38,276 bases of DNA from Methylocystaceae bacterium (GCA_014190435.1 BJGJ01000014.1:1-38276), one strand, 5' to 3'; shown: positions 7,801 to 15,877, counted from the stretch's first letter. Notes: a model not told the origin generated them from the letters alone. Program-made: numbers and translations.

Positions 7801-10089
7801 TTGCCTATAAAAAATCATGACGCACAAATACCCTCAATCGATGAAATTCTTGCTTTTATCGAACGAGAAAGTCAGTTGCGTCACCAACCGCGCATTGGGT
7901 CGCGGGAAGTTGCCCGGGCGTTCGGCTTAAAAGGTGAAGATCGACTGACGATTAAACGCATTCTAAAAGAGCTTGTTGAAAAAGGCGCTTTAGAAAAACA
8001 AGGTAAGCTTATCTCTAGAAAAAACAAACTCCCTCCCGTTGCGCTTGTCGAGATTATTGAAAGAGATCGCGATGGCGAGCTTTTAGCTATTCCCGTTGAG
8101 TGGGATGAAGAGGAATTGGGGTTTCCGCCTAAAATCTTGATCCACGCTCCCCGTCGGGCAAAAACGGGCCAACCTTTGCCTGGAGTGAACGACCGTGTTT
8201 TAGCGCGGGCGGAGCTTAATCCCGATGCAGGACCAAAAGATCCCCCCTATCTGGGACGGGTAATTAAAATTCTGCCCCGGGCGCGCAATCGTATTTTAGG
8301 CATTTTAAACATTGAAGCTAATGGATCAGCCCATGTCGCGCCGATAGATAAAAAACAACTTGGCAGACAGATCGTAATCGCCCCAAATGACATTGGGCCA
8401 GGGAAACACGGCGACCTAGTTAGCATTGATCACATTAATAAAACACGTGCGCGGGTTAAAGAAACTTTAGGCTCTGTTACAAGTGAAAAAGCTCTAAGCC
8501 TTATCGCAATCCGGGCACATGACATTCCTGACATTTTCAAAGATGAAACAATTTTAGAAGCTAAAAAAGCTCAAGATGCCAATTTCCAAAATCGAGAAGA
8601 CTGGCGAGAATTGCCCTTTATAACAATTGATCCACCTGACGCAAAAGATCATGATGATGCTGTTTATGCCGTCTTAGATAAAGATCACAATAATGAAGGC
8701 GGATATATTTTATGCGTTGCGATTGCAGATGTTGCTTATTACGTAAAACCCTGCTCTTCCCTGGATCGCGACGCTCTTGATCGTGGAAATTCCGTATATT
8801 TTCCTGATCGCGTAGTTCCAATGTTGCCAGAAAGAATTTCGAATAATCTTTGTTCACTAAAAGCTCATGAAGATCGTCCTGCTCTAGCTGTAAAATTACG
8901 TATCACTGCGCAGGGCAAGAAAATTGACCATGTTTTTCATCGTGTGATGATCCGCTCCCGCGCCAAGCTTTCCTATTCCCAGGCCCAGGAAGCTGTTGAC
9001 GGTCGAACGGATGACATAACTGCTAACTTGCTCAACGTTTTGCGCCCTCTGTTTGCTGCGCATCAGGCGCTTCAACATGAACGAAGAATACGCGCGCCTC
9101 TTGAACTAGACTTGCCAGAACGAAAAATTCTCCTAAAGCCAGATGGGTCATTCGATCGCGTTATCATACCACCAAGACTTGAGGCGCATCGGCTCATTGA
9201 AGAATTTATGATTTTGGCAAATGTTGCAGCGGCAGAAACGCTTGAAGCGCACCGACAACAATTGATTTACCGGGCGCACGACGAACCATCACGCGAAAAA
9301 ATTAATGCGCTGTCAGAGTTTTTGGCCACCATTGGCGTAAAATTATCAAAAGGCCAAGTCTTAAAGCCTGCAAATTTCAACACAATTCTTGCCCGTCTTA
9401 AAGGGATGGAACACGAAAATATAGTCAATGAGATTGTTTTGCGCACACAAGCTCAAGCTGAATATACCCATGAAAACTACGGCCACTTTGGTCTTAATCT
9501 TCGTCGATACGCGCATTTTACCTCCCCCATTAGACGCTATGCAGATTTGATTGTGCATAGAGCGCTTATCCGAGCTCTAAATATCGGCGAAGGTGCATTG
9601 CCAGAAACATCGCCGCAAGAGCTTGCAGAAGTCGCCGCGAGAATATCAGCAGCGGAACGGCGGGCGATGGCAGCTGAGCGCGAAACGGTTGATCGTCTGA
9701 TCGCGCATCATTTAATGTCTCAAATAGGTGCCCAGTTTCAGGCGAGAATCTCTGGCGTTACCCGTGCAGGCCTTTTTGTCCGACTATCAGATACTGGCGC
9801 GGACGGATTTGTGCCCGCAGCTAAGCTTGGTCGTGAATATTACGCCTATGATGAAAGGGCCCATGCCCTCAGCGCCCGGTCTGGCATAAGCTACAGATTA
9901 GCCGACCATATCATCGTGAAACTCGTGGAAGCCGCGCCCATTGCCGGTGCCTTACGTTTTGAAGTCGTTGAGGGCGGCGTCAAAAGGCCTCCTAGCAAAA
10001 ATTTCACCAAGACCACCGCCTCAAAACATAGAAAACAAATTAGAGACAATAAGATAGGAAAAGATGGCCAGAGACGAGGCCGCACTTGA
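7801..10089 (+). CDS. rnr: Ribonuclease R
   Basis: A 3'-to-5' exoribonuclease that degrades structured RNA and works in mRNA decay, rRNA quality control and cold adaptation. The 762-residue chain has an N-terminal winged-helix segment (SREVARAFGLKGEDR, about residues 34-48), cold-shock/OB domains, then the RNB catalytic domain with the Asp cluster DAKDHDDAVYA (about residues 281-291) and the FTSPIRRYADLIVHRAL signature, then an S1 domain (about 645-720). The tail is Lys/Arg-rich. I used the TTG at 7801; no ATG in frame lies before the winged helix and no strong ribosome binding site is seen, so the start is the weakest part of the call. It follows topA and precedes rpmG, an arrangement familiar from rhizobial genomes. 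Confidence 0.96.
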   Translation: MPIKNHDAQIPSIDEILAFIERESQLRHQPRIGSREVARAFGLKGEDRLTIKRILKELVEKGALEKQGKLISRKNKLPPVALVEIIERDRDGELLAIPVEWDEEELGFPPKILIHAPRRAKTGQPLPGVNDRVLARAELNPDAGPKDPPYLGRVIKILPRARNRILGILNIEANGSAHVAPIDKKQLGRQIVIAPNDIGPGKHGDLVSIDHINKTRARVKETLGSVTSEKALSLIAIRAHDIPDIFKDETILEAKKAQDANFQNREDWRELPFITIDPPDAKDHDDAVYAVLDKDHNNEGGYILCVAIADVAYYVKPCSSLDRDALDRGNSVYFPDRVVPMLPERISNNLCSLKAHEDRPALAVKLRITAQGKKIDHVFHRVMIRSRAKLSYSQAQEAVDGRTDDITANLLNVLRPLFAAHQALQHERRIRAPLELDLPERKILLKPDGSFDRVIIPPRLEAHRLIEEFMILANVAAAETLEAHRQQLIYRAHDEPSREKINALSEFLATIGVKLSKGQVLKPANFNTILARLKGMEHENIVNEIVLRTQAQAEYTHENYGHFGLNLRRYAHFTSPIRRYADLIVHRALIRALNIGEGALPETSPQELAEVAARISAAERRAMAAERETVDRLIAHHLMSQIGAQFQARISGVTRAGLFVRLSDTGADGFVPAAKLGREYYAYDERAHALSARSGISYRLADHIIVKLVEAAPIAGALRFEVVEGGVKRPPSKNFTKTTASKHRKQIRDNKIGKDGQRRGRT

Positions 10090-10204
10090 CATCCTGGGCC
10101 TTCGACGTATGTTGCGCCCAATTACCACACCTGCCGACCATCTCGCGCGGGGGGGGGGATCTTTTTATTTGAAATGGATTAGAAAATGGCTAAATCCGCC
10201 ATGA
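10064..10204 (+). other. Possible 46-codon ORF bridging rnr and rpmG
   Basis: An ATG at 10064, inside the last codons of rnr in another frame, opens a frame of 46 codons that ends at a TGA at 10202-10204, overlapping the start of rpmG. The translation begins MARDEAALDILGLRRMLRP and crosses the ten-G tract. I recognise no family. It may be chance, a translational-coupling device, or the remains of a gene that once lay between rnr and rpmG. Confidence 0.2.
10149..10158 (+). repeat. Ten-G homopolymer tract
   Basis: A run of ten G residues lies 28 bases before the rpmG start codon, within a CGCGCGG context. No other G tract of this length stands out in the window. It is either a slippage-prone site affecting the rpmG leader or a sequencing or assembly weak spot. 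Confidence 0.9.
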
Positions 10205-10353
10205 TAAAGATTAAGCTCCTGTCTTCAGCAGATACGGGTTTTTTCTATGTCACCAAGAAAAACGCGCGCACCAAGACAGAAAAGCTCGTGTTTAAAAAAT
10301 ATGATCCTGTCGTTAGAAAGCATGTTGAATTCAAAGAAACCAAGATCAAATAA
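10186..10353 (+). CDS. rpmG: 50S ribosomal protein L33
   Basis: A 55-residue large-subunit protein located near the tRNA exit site. It reads [18 protein letters not shown], then [12 protein letters not shown], a [11 protein letters not shown] strand, and ends [10 protein letters not shown]. This is the typical L33 pattern, with the YxTxKNxR and LxxKKYDP motifs. It has no cysteine, so it is the zinc-independent form usual in alphaproteobacteria, without the CxxC pairs of zinc-binding L33. It is easily missed because of its size. The ribosome binding site is weak (GGA about nine bases upstream) and the ten-G tract lies in its leader. It follows rnr by 96 bases and precedes the 6S RNA by about 60 bases. 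Confidence 0.96.
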   Translation: MAKSAMIKIKLLSSADTGFFYVTKKNARTKTEKLVFKKYDPVVRKHVEFKETKIK

Positions 10354-10379
10354 GACGCCACGTCATATCTATTAAGTAA

Positions 10380-10408
10380 TTGATTTTTATGATTTTTGTA
10401 AATATAGG
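10380..10408 (+). promoter_or_regulatory. Candidate promoter of the 6S RNA
   Basis: TTGATT at 10380-10385 and TATAGG at 10403-10408 are spaced by 17 bases, immediately upstream of the predicted 6S RNA 5' end. The boxes fit a sigma-70 type promoter moderately well, and the position agrees with a transcript starting near 10412-10415. Confidence 0.45.
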
Positions 10409-10411
10409 CGG

Positions 10412-10605
10412 TCGACTGACGATGGCTTCAAGGAGGCCACTCCCACCATCGCCAGCCGACCAACCCCACGGACCCAGGAGATGCGGCGGACCTGAGCGCT
10501 CCGTAGGGTAACGATTAAGCCCTAATTATGCCCCACGCTTCAGCGGCGACGAAGGCTTAAAATGTCCAATTCCTTGACCTTGGTCAGGTTACTCTTGCCA
10601 GTTAA
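10412..10605 (+). ncRNA. ssrS: 6S RNA
   Basis: 6S RNA binds the housekeeping RNA polymerase holoenzyme, mimics an open promoter and dampens transcription in stationary phase. The sequence lines up by eye with E. coli 6S RNA in several blocks in the same order: GATGGCTTCAAGGAGGCCACTCCC at 10421-10444 against the 5' arm, GCGCTCCGTAGGGTAACG (10496-10513) against the middle, GAAGGCTTAAAATG (10551-10564) against the conserved GAAGCCTTAAAACTG, and CCTTGACCTTGGTCAGGTTA near 10572-10591 against the 3' arm. The length is right. The ends are estimates: 5' from the upstream promoter boxes and 3' from the end of similarity. A hairpin with exact 7-base arms (10609-10615 and 10629-10635) follows and may mark the 3' boundary. 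Confidence 0.85.
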
Positions 10606-10754
10606 AAAATCAACTCTCACCCGAGCGAAGTTGATCGGCGAGTCGCTGCGCCTATCCTGTTATTAGTCTTAGATCTCAGGCCAATGGAAAATCTTGTTGC
10701 TTGCTCTAATTAGGCTTTAGTCGTCTTGATGCTGACGTTGTTTCGGAGGAAAAT

Positions 10755-11159
10755 ATGATCACTAAAAACACGCAATATTTCTTAGCGTTAGCGGCCACGC
10801 TCAGCTTAGCTGGCTGCGGTGATCATTTGCCTGGTGACGCAACGGGGGCGAAAGTTTTGCGCAACATTTTGGAAAAGAATGGCGTTGAGGCAAAGATAGT
10901 TTCATTTAAAAAAGTTCAAGGTAAAGAATTGAAACGAGATGCACTTAATGCGTTTGAGTTGATGTATGAAGCAGAAATTCAATTTCCTGAAGGGTTCGAA
11001 GCTAAATGCAAAGAAGAACTCGAGAGAGGTAAATGTGCGTTTCTTGGAATTGGAGAAGATAGAACATTCGCAAAAAGCGAAATCCTAACAAGTGAAGGAA
11101 CGCTCCATTTTGTGAAGTCTGAAAAGGGCTGGACTGCCGAAGATAATAACGTCTACTGA
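10755..11159 (+). CDS. Small lipoprotein upstream of kdsB
   Basis: A 134-residue lipoprotein of unknown function. A signal peptide ends in the lipobox LAGC with Cys21. The mature part is a small alpha/beta domain beginning LPGDATGAKVLRNILEKNG, with two further cysteines (in EAKCKEELERGKCAFLG) spaced for a disulfide in the periplasm, and it ends in a polar strand region. The middle segment, FKKVQGKELKRDALNAFELMYEAEI, resembles small lipoproteins that carry a helix followed by strands, but I cannot name a family. The start is firm: CGGAGG lies about seven bases before the ATG. The stop is only five bases before kdsB, so the two are surely co-transcribed, which hints at an envelope role without proving one. 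Confidence 0.8.
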   Translation: MITKNTQYFLALAATLSLAGCGDHLPGDATGAKVLRNILEKNGVEAKIVSFKKVQGKELKRDALNAFELMYEAEIQFPEGFEAKCKEELERGKCAFLGIGEDRTFAKSEILTSEGTLHFVKSEKGWTAEDNNVY

Positions 11160-11163
11160 CCAG

Positions 11164-11898
11164 ATGGCGCGAAACGCGCCAATTATCATAATTCCTGCTC
11201 GACTGGGGTCAAAACGACTACCATCAAAACCGTTGTTGAAAATCAACGGCGAAGCTTTGATTTTACATGTCTGGCGTCAAGCTCAAGAAGCTGACATTGC
11301 TCCTGTATATGTCGCAACAGATAGTGAAACAGTTGCAAATATTATCCTTAATAAGGGCGGTAAAGCTCTTATCACGCGCAAGGACCATGCATCTGGTAGT
11401 GATCGTATCTTTGATGCGCTTACAAGTCTCGACCCTCAGGGCCAGTTCGATAAAATAATCAATCTTCAAGGGGACCAGCTTGGCCTTTCGCGTCATGCGC
11501 TCACAAAAGTCCTCGCGCTTCTTGATAACCCAGTAGTTGATATTGGAACCCTTGCTGCGACCTTCACACCAAGCCAAGCTAATGATCCTAATGTTGTTAA
11601 AGTTATCGCGACGCTGGAGAGCTCTGATCGTGGCAGAGCCATGTATTTTACGCGTGGACCTGCCCCTTGGGGAAAAGGGCCCATGCTTCGACACATCGGC
11701 GTTTACGCCTTTAAACGTCACAGCTTGTCGCGATTCAGCACATTAGCACCCTCACTCCTTGAACGAAGAGAAAAGCTTGAACAATTACGAGCCTTGGAGG
11801 CCGGCATGCGTATCGATCTAGCCCTAGTGGATCATTCTGGGTTATCAGTCGATACACATAAAGATATTGAGTCTTTGAATCTTGGCTTGGTTGACTAG
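11164..11898 (+). CDS. kdsB: 3-deoxy-manno-octulosonate cytidylyltransferase (CMP-KDO synthetase)
   Basis: Activates KDO with CTP to give CMP-KDO, the donor for the inner core of lipopolysaccharide; it acts in the cytosol. The 244-residue protein has the nucleotide-binding signature PARLGSKRLPSKPL at residues 10-23, the LQGDQ motif that coordinates Mg and nucleotide (NLQGDQLG, about 100-107), and a GVYAFKRHSL segment followed by the ERREKLEQLRALE stretch typical of KdsB. The ATG lies five bases after the lipoprotein stop. pheA follows eight bases after the stop, so the genes form one operon. The presence of kdsB implies an outer membrane with KDO-containing lipid A core. Confidence 0.95.
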   Translation: MARNAPIIIIPARLGSKRLPSKPLLKINGEALILHVWRQAQEADIAPVYVATDSETVANIILNKGGKALITRKDHASGSDRIFDALTSLDPQGQFDKIINLQGDQLGLSRHALTKVLALLDNPVVDIGTLAATFTPSQANDPNVVKVIATLESSDRGRAMYFTRGPAPWGKGPMLRHIGVYAFKRHSLSRFSTLAPSLLERREKLEQLRALEAGMRIDLALVDHSGLSVDTHKDIESLNLGLVD

Positions 11899-11906
11899 GA
11901 TAGATC

Positions 11907-12770
11907 GTGACACAATTCATTGCGTTTCAGGGAGAACCAGGCGCCAACTCTGATATTGCTTGCCGAGAGGCCTATCCGAATTTGACACCCCTGCCATGCG
12001 CCACTTTTGAAGACGCCTTCGCCGCAGTGTCTGAAGGACGAGCCAAATTAGCGATGATTCCAATCGAAAATTCGATTGCCGGTCGTGTTGCTGATATTCA
12101 TCATTTTTTGCCTAAATCAGCTTTGCACATAGTCGATGAATATTTTCTCCCCATTCATTTTCATCTGATGGCCCCAAAAGGCGCAACTCGGGAAGGATTA
12201 AAAAACGTCTATAGTCACATACACGCGCTTGGACAATGTCGTAAGATTATTCGAGATCTTCGACTCACAGCCTTTACAGCGGGCGATACAGCGGGCGCCG
12301 CGCGGGAAGTAGCTGAATGGAATGACCCACAGAAAGCGGCTTTAGCGCCGTTTCTTGCTTCGCAGATCTATGGTTTGTCTATTTTAGCCGATAAAGTAGA
12401 AGATGAGGCTCATAATACTACTCGCTTCGTTGTGTTATCTAAGACGAAAAAATGGGCGTCAAAAGATAGTCCAGCCACGATCACAACATTTATTTTTCGC
12501 GTGCGTAACGTGCCAGCAGCACTTTACAAAGCGCTGGGCGGATTTGCGACAAATGGCGTCAATATGACGAGACTTGAAAGTTATATGGTTGATGGCGAAT
12601 TTGCCGCAACGCGGTTTCTTGCTGACGTAGATGGCCATCCACATCAACCTGCTTTAAGCCGCGCGCTAGAAGAGTTAGCGTTTTTTTCTAAAGAATTAGA
12701 AATAGTCGGGGTCTATCCAGCTGCAGATTTTCGTGTCACGAACATTCGGGCTTTTGATTATGGGGATTAA
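11907..12770 (+). CDS. pheA: Prephenate dehydratase
   Basis: Converts prephenate to phenylpyruvate in phenylalanine synthesis. The 287-residue monofunctional enzyme begins QFIAFQGEPGANSDIAC, the usual N-terminus, and carries the IPIENSIAGRV motif (about residues 51-61) and the catalytic-region TTRFVVL motif (about 171-177). An ACT regulatory domain follows (about 190-270), with the GVNMTRLES motif that senses phenylalanine, so feedback inhibition is expected. There is no chorismate mutase domain, as is usual in alphaproteobacteria. The start is a GTG eight bases after kdsB; an alternative ATG is not available nearby. The HIT gene follows after nine bases. The kdsB-pheA pairing is a recurring alphaproteobacterial arrangement without an obvious metabolic link. 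Confidence 0.96.
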   Translation: MTQFIAFQGEPGANSDIACREAYPNLTPLPCATFEDAFAAVSEGRAKLAMIPIENSIAGRVADIHHFLPKSALHIVDEYFLPIHFHLMAPKGATREGLKNVYSHIHALGQCRKIIRDLRLTAFTAGDTAGAAREVAEWNDPQKAALAPFLASQIYGLSILADKVEDEAHNTTRFVVLSKTKKWASKDSPATITTFIFRVRNVPAALYKALGGFATNGVNMTRLESYMVDGEFAATRFLADVDGHPHQPALSRALEELAFFSKELEIVGVYPAADFRVTNIRAFDYGD

Positions 12771-12779
12771 AATTACAAG

Positions 12780-13214
12780 ATGACAGAATCTTATGATCCC
12801 AATAATATTTTCGGAAAGATACTGCGAGGAGAAATTCCCTCGCATAAAGTCTATGAGGACGAGATGTCCCTAGCTTTTATGGACATTATGCCTCGCGCGG
12901 AAGGCCATGTCCTTGTCATTCCCAAAGATGGCTCCCGAGGTCTTTTAGATGTTCCAACGAATACTTTGGCTGAACTGATTAAGCGCGTGCAACATGTGGC
13001 TCGCGCAGTTAAAGCTGCGCTTGCCGCGGAAGGCGTCACCCTGCATCAATTTACAGAAAGCGCAGGCGGACAGGTTATTTTCCACCTACATTTTCATATT
13101 TTACCACGATGGGAAGGCGTTGCTTTACGTCCGCCTGGCGCGATGGCGGACGACGCCGTACTGGCCGCTCAAGCAGAAAAAATAAGGGCAGCGTTGACGC
13201 CTTTTAATGCCTAA
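12780..13214 (+). CDS. HIT family nucleotide-binding protein
   Basis: A 144-residue histidine-triad protein. The hallmark HLHFHILPRW lies at about residues 102-111, where the central His forms a nucleotidyl intermediate. Upstream are the family features FGKILRGEIPSHKVYEDE and HVLVIPKDGSRGLLD. Members hydrolyse adenosine phosphoramidates or dinucleoside polyphosphates; the exact substrate cannot be read from sequence. It starts nine bases after pheA, so it probably ends the lipoprotein-kdsB-pheA transcript, and it converges on the DEAD-box helicase gene with only seven bases between stop codons. No hairpin terminator is visible in that gap, so the two transcripts may overlap at their 3' ends. 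Confidence 0.93.
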   Translation: MTESYDPNNIFGKILRGEIPSHKVYEDEMSLAFMDIMPRAEGHVLVIPKDGSRGLLDVPTNTLAELIKRVQHVARAVKAALAAEGVTLHQFTESAGGQVIFHLHFHILPRWEGVALRPPGAMADDAVLAAQAEKIRAALTPFNA

Positions 13215-13221
13215 ACACGCC

Positions 13222-14694
13222 TTACTCTTCAGTAACTGGTTCTGATTTAAAGGTAACTGGACGCAGCAAAAATGACGGCACGTGGTCGCCTAGACCAATT
13301 ACAGGCGGTCCATCATCCTCAAAATGTCTGCGTGGAATGCGCTGTCGCCGCTCATCCGTGACAGGACGCGATCGGATAAATTCACGATCATAGCCCTTTG
13401 GCGAAAACGCGCCCATTTGCGTAATGGGTTTCTCGGGTTCACCTGGCGTCTCCTGACGAGAAGAAGGCCTCATCCGCCGACCGCTCCTGTCGCCTGCCTC
13501 TCGCGGACGTATGCCTCTGTCGCTTCGTGACCCATGCGCGTCGCGACGGATTGCGGGTTCAGGCAGCTCTGCAAAACTAGGACCTTCCCAACTAATTGGT
13601 CCGCCAATTAAAGATTGAATTTGATCAATATATTTACCATCGTCCTGCGTCACGATGGTCAAAGCAACGCCTGAACGGCCTGCGCGCCCTGTTCTTCCAA
13701 TGCGATGCACATAATCCTCGCTATGCGTTGGCACATCAAAGTTAAAGACGTGACCTACATCAGGAATATCAAGTCCTCGCGCTGCTACGTCAGAACAAAC
13801 GAGAAGAGACACATCTCCTGTCTTAAAAGTCTCTAGCGACGCCATTCGGGCCAATTGATCCATATCGCCGTGCAAGGCCCCAGCAGAAAAGCCATGCTTT
13901 TGTAACGATCGATGGACGATAGCAACATCACGCTTACGGTTACAAAAAATAATAGCATTTTTTAAATTTTCAGCTTCACGGATTAATCTACGTAATGTTT
14001 CACGCTTATCCGCCGCTCCATGCGAGGCAACAAGCCCCTGACGTATTGTTGAAGCTGCCGTTGAGGCGCGCGCGACTTCTATCCGAACTGGATTATGCAA
14101 GAAAGCTTCTGTTAATCGAGTAATTTCTGGCGGCATAGTTGCTGAAAAAAATAAAGTTTGACGCGTGAAGGGCACGAGCTTGCAGATACGCTCGATATCG
14201 GGGATGAATCCCATATCTAACATGCGATCTGCTTCATCAATTACGAGAATTTCTATGCCCGTTAGAAGCAGCTTGCCGCGATCAAAAAAATCGAGCAGTC
14301 GACCTGGCGTCGCTATCAGGACATCGGCCCCGCGCATGATTTTCGCCTCTTGGTCCCCAAATGAAACGCCACCAATAAGCAAAGCCACATTAAGACGATG
14401 GTTGACGCCATATTTTGCAAAACTCTCCTCTACTTGAGCGGCAAGTTCGCGTGTTGGCTCAAGAATTAACGTACGAGGTACTCTGGCGCGCGCGCGACCC
14501 AGTTCAAGACGACTGAGCATTGGTAATGTGAATGCAGCTGTTTTGCCTGTGCCCGTCTGCGCAATTCCCAGAATGTCTTTGCCTTGAAGCGCTTGCGGAA
14601 TAGCCTGAGTTTGTATTGGCGTCGGCGTTGTATAGCCTGAGGCTTGAACAGCAGCGAGAACCTTCTCTGAAAGGCCCAAATCAGTAAAATTCAT
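13222..14694 (-). CDS. DEAD-box ATP-dependent RNA helicase, RhlE-like
   Basis: Unwinds short RNA duplexes with ATP in ribosome assembly or RNA decay. All helicase motifs are present: the Q motif near TPIQTQAI, AQTGTGKT (45-52), PTRELA (80-85), DEAD (153-156), SAT (184-186) and HRIGRTGR (330-337). The core ends near residue 370, followed by a charged, Arg-rich tail of about 115 residues that is probably disordered and RNA-binding. The total is 490 residues from the ATG ending at 14694, with AGGA upstream; the codon before it is a TTG that would add one Met. The long tail and core type fit RhlE better than DbpA or SrmB. There are 244 bases to the next gene upstream, containing a 6- to 7-base hairpin at 14780-14798, so a structured leader is possible. 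Confidence 0.93.
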   Translation of the reverse strand: MNFTDLGLSEKVLAAVQASGYTTPTPIQTQAIPQALQGKDILGIAQTGTGKTAAFTLPMLSRLELGRARARVPRTLILEPTRELAAQVEESFAKYGVNHRLNVALLIGGVSFGDQEAKIMRGADVLIATPGRLLDFFDRGKLLLTGIEILVIDEADRMLDMGFIPDIERICKLVPFTRQTLFFSATMPPEITRLTEAFLHNPVRIEVARASTAASTIRQGLVASHGAADKRETLRRLIREAENLKNAIIFCNRKRDVAIVHRSLQKHGFSAGALHGDMDQLARMASLETFKTGDVSLLVCSDVAARGLDIPDVGHVFNFDVPTHSEDYVHRIGRTGRAGRSGVALTIVTQDDGKYIDQIQSLIGGPISWEGPSFAELPEPAIRRDAHGSRSDRGIRPREAGDRSGRRMRPSSRQETPGEPEKPITQMGAFSPKGYDREFIRSRPVTDERRQRIPRRHFEDDGPPVIGLGDHVPSFLLRPVTFKSEPVTEE

Positions 14695-14938
14695 CAATTT
14701 TCCTATAAATTAACGTAAAAAGCGAGCCGCACAAATGCGCTTTATAAGGATAAGCCCAATTACTTTTCACGAAAAAACCGGTCTTTCAATTGAAGACCTT
14801 GAACTACGGACCATACTATATATTCAGAGCAAACATCCGAGCTTCAAGCTCAATGACGTTAAAATGGACAAATGTCAATATTGGCACCTTGTTCTACCGA
14901 CAGCTCAATAGCAAGGCCTAACAATACGTTAAAAAGCT

Positions 14939-15256
14939 TCAGTATTCCCGCTTATGCTCAATTGAACCCGTAGTCATATCATCCATCCCTTTTCGTAAAA
15001 ATCGGTCCGAAAGGGCACGTGTATGCACTGGGGGCGCATTATCTTGATGCGCTGTCTGCCTAAAAGCGACAATAACGGAAGGTGGATCCAAGCCGTCTAC
15101 AACAAAGGCGAGTGTTTTTGCCGCAAGCACGCCGCAGACCAAAACCGCGGCAGAAAGCAGAGCAAGACTAAACAGCCCGTTATTGGGCGGATCTTGAAGA
15201 TCTTTCGTAAACAATGTTCTTTTGGACGATTTTGGTTGAGACGGTTCCGCAGACAT
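14939..15256 (-). CDS. Small single-pass membrane protein, hypothetical
   Basis: A 105-residue protein of unknown function. The first 27 residues are polar and basic, then one clear hydrophobic helix (about 28-51, GLFSLALLSAAVLVCGVLAA) precedes a polar segment ending TTGSIEHKREY. Orientation by the positive-inside rule puts the N-terminus in the cytosol and the C-terminal half in the periplasm. Short proteins ending in a TGSI motif are common in rhizobial genomes, which supports it weakly. The ATG at 15256 has no convincing ribosome binding site and I know no family, so a chance frame cannot be ruled out. It lies between the helicase and clpS, on the strand opposite to clpS. Confidence 0.5.
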   Translation of the reverse strand: MSAEPSQPKSSKRTLFTKDLQDPPNNGLFSLALLSAAVLVCGVLAAKTLAFVVDGLDPPSVIVAFRQTAHQDNAPPVHTRALSDRFLRKGMDDMTTGSIEHKREY

Positions 15257-15476
15257 GATGGTAACTCAGGATGAATTTTGCCCCAACTCTAACCGTTCAG
15301 AGTAAATTTAAGGTTCACAATAAGTCGACCAAGCCACATTTTTACAAATTTCCTGCTTGCCAAGCGGCTCTGAAGGAAGAAATCTAGGGATAGGATTACT
15401 AAATAGGAAACAAACCAGGTCGATTACTCTCTTTAGGCCCCACCAATGCCCATAACCGCCAACCTGTATCGCTAGC

Positions 15477-15866
15477 GTGACAAGATCCTCCCTCTTTAGA
15501 AAGACCCAGTACACGCGCTTGCCGTCCATCGGCGCTGGCAAGGGCGGGTCGAAGCAATCTGATGGCGATAATGGCGGCACTGCCCTAATTACCCGTCCGC
15601 TCCAACAAACGCGTCGACCCAACATGTATCGCGTGTTGTTGCTTAATGACGATTATACGACCCAAGAATTTGTGATCGTTGTGCTGCGCAAATATTTTAA
15701 TAAATCAGCGGAAGAAGCTCTGCAGATTATGTTGCATGTTCATAATCATGGCGTGGGCGAGTGCGGCATTTATACTTATGAAATCGCTGAAACTAAAGTC
15801 ACTCAGGTAATGGATTTTGCGCGAAAGCATCAACATCCGCTTCAATGTGTAATGGAAAAGAAATAA
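15477..15866 (+). CDS. clpS: ATP-dependent Clp protease adaptor ClpS
   Basis: Delivers N-degron substrates to ClpA. The core domain runs from about residue 50 to 129, with [12 protein letters not shown] (54-66), the His of LHVHNHG (His89) and the YEIAETKV helix that docks on ClpA. Asn57, Asp58, Asp59 and His89, which hold the substrate N-terminus in E. coli, are kept, but the position of the E. coli gatekeeper Met40 is Gln63 and the preceding Pro is Thr. About 45 residues of polar N-terminal tail precede the core, longer than in E. coli. The first start is a GTG at 15477 and no ATG lies upstream of the core, so the tail length is uncertain; a TTG at 15519 is another option. clpA starts 11 bases after the stop. 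Confidence 0.93.
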   Translation: MTRSSLFRKTQYTRLPSIGAGKGGSKQSDGDNGGTALITRPLQQTRRPNMYRVLLLNDDYTTQEFVIVVLRKYFNKSAEEALQIMLHVHNHGVGECGIYTYEIAETKVTQVMDFARKHQHPLQCVMEKK

Positions 15867-15877
15867 GGGGCTAAATC

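Noticed and set aside
11263-11721. A 152-codon minus-strand frame inside kdsB
   Set aside because: kdsB has intact motifs through the region and the antisense product is unrecognisable.
15308-15625. A 105-codon minus-strand frame opposite the clpS start
   Set aside because: It overlaps the clpS coding sequence, has no motif, and its composition is that of an antisense shadow.
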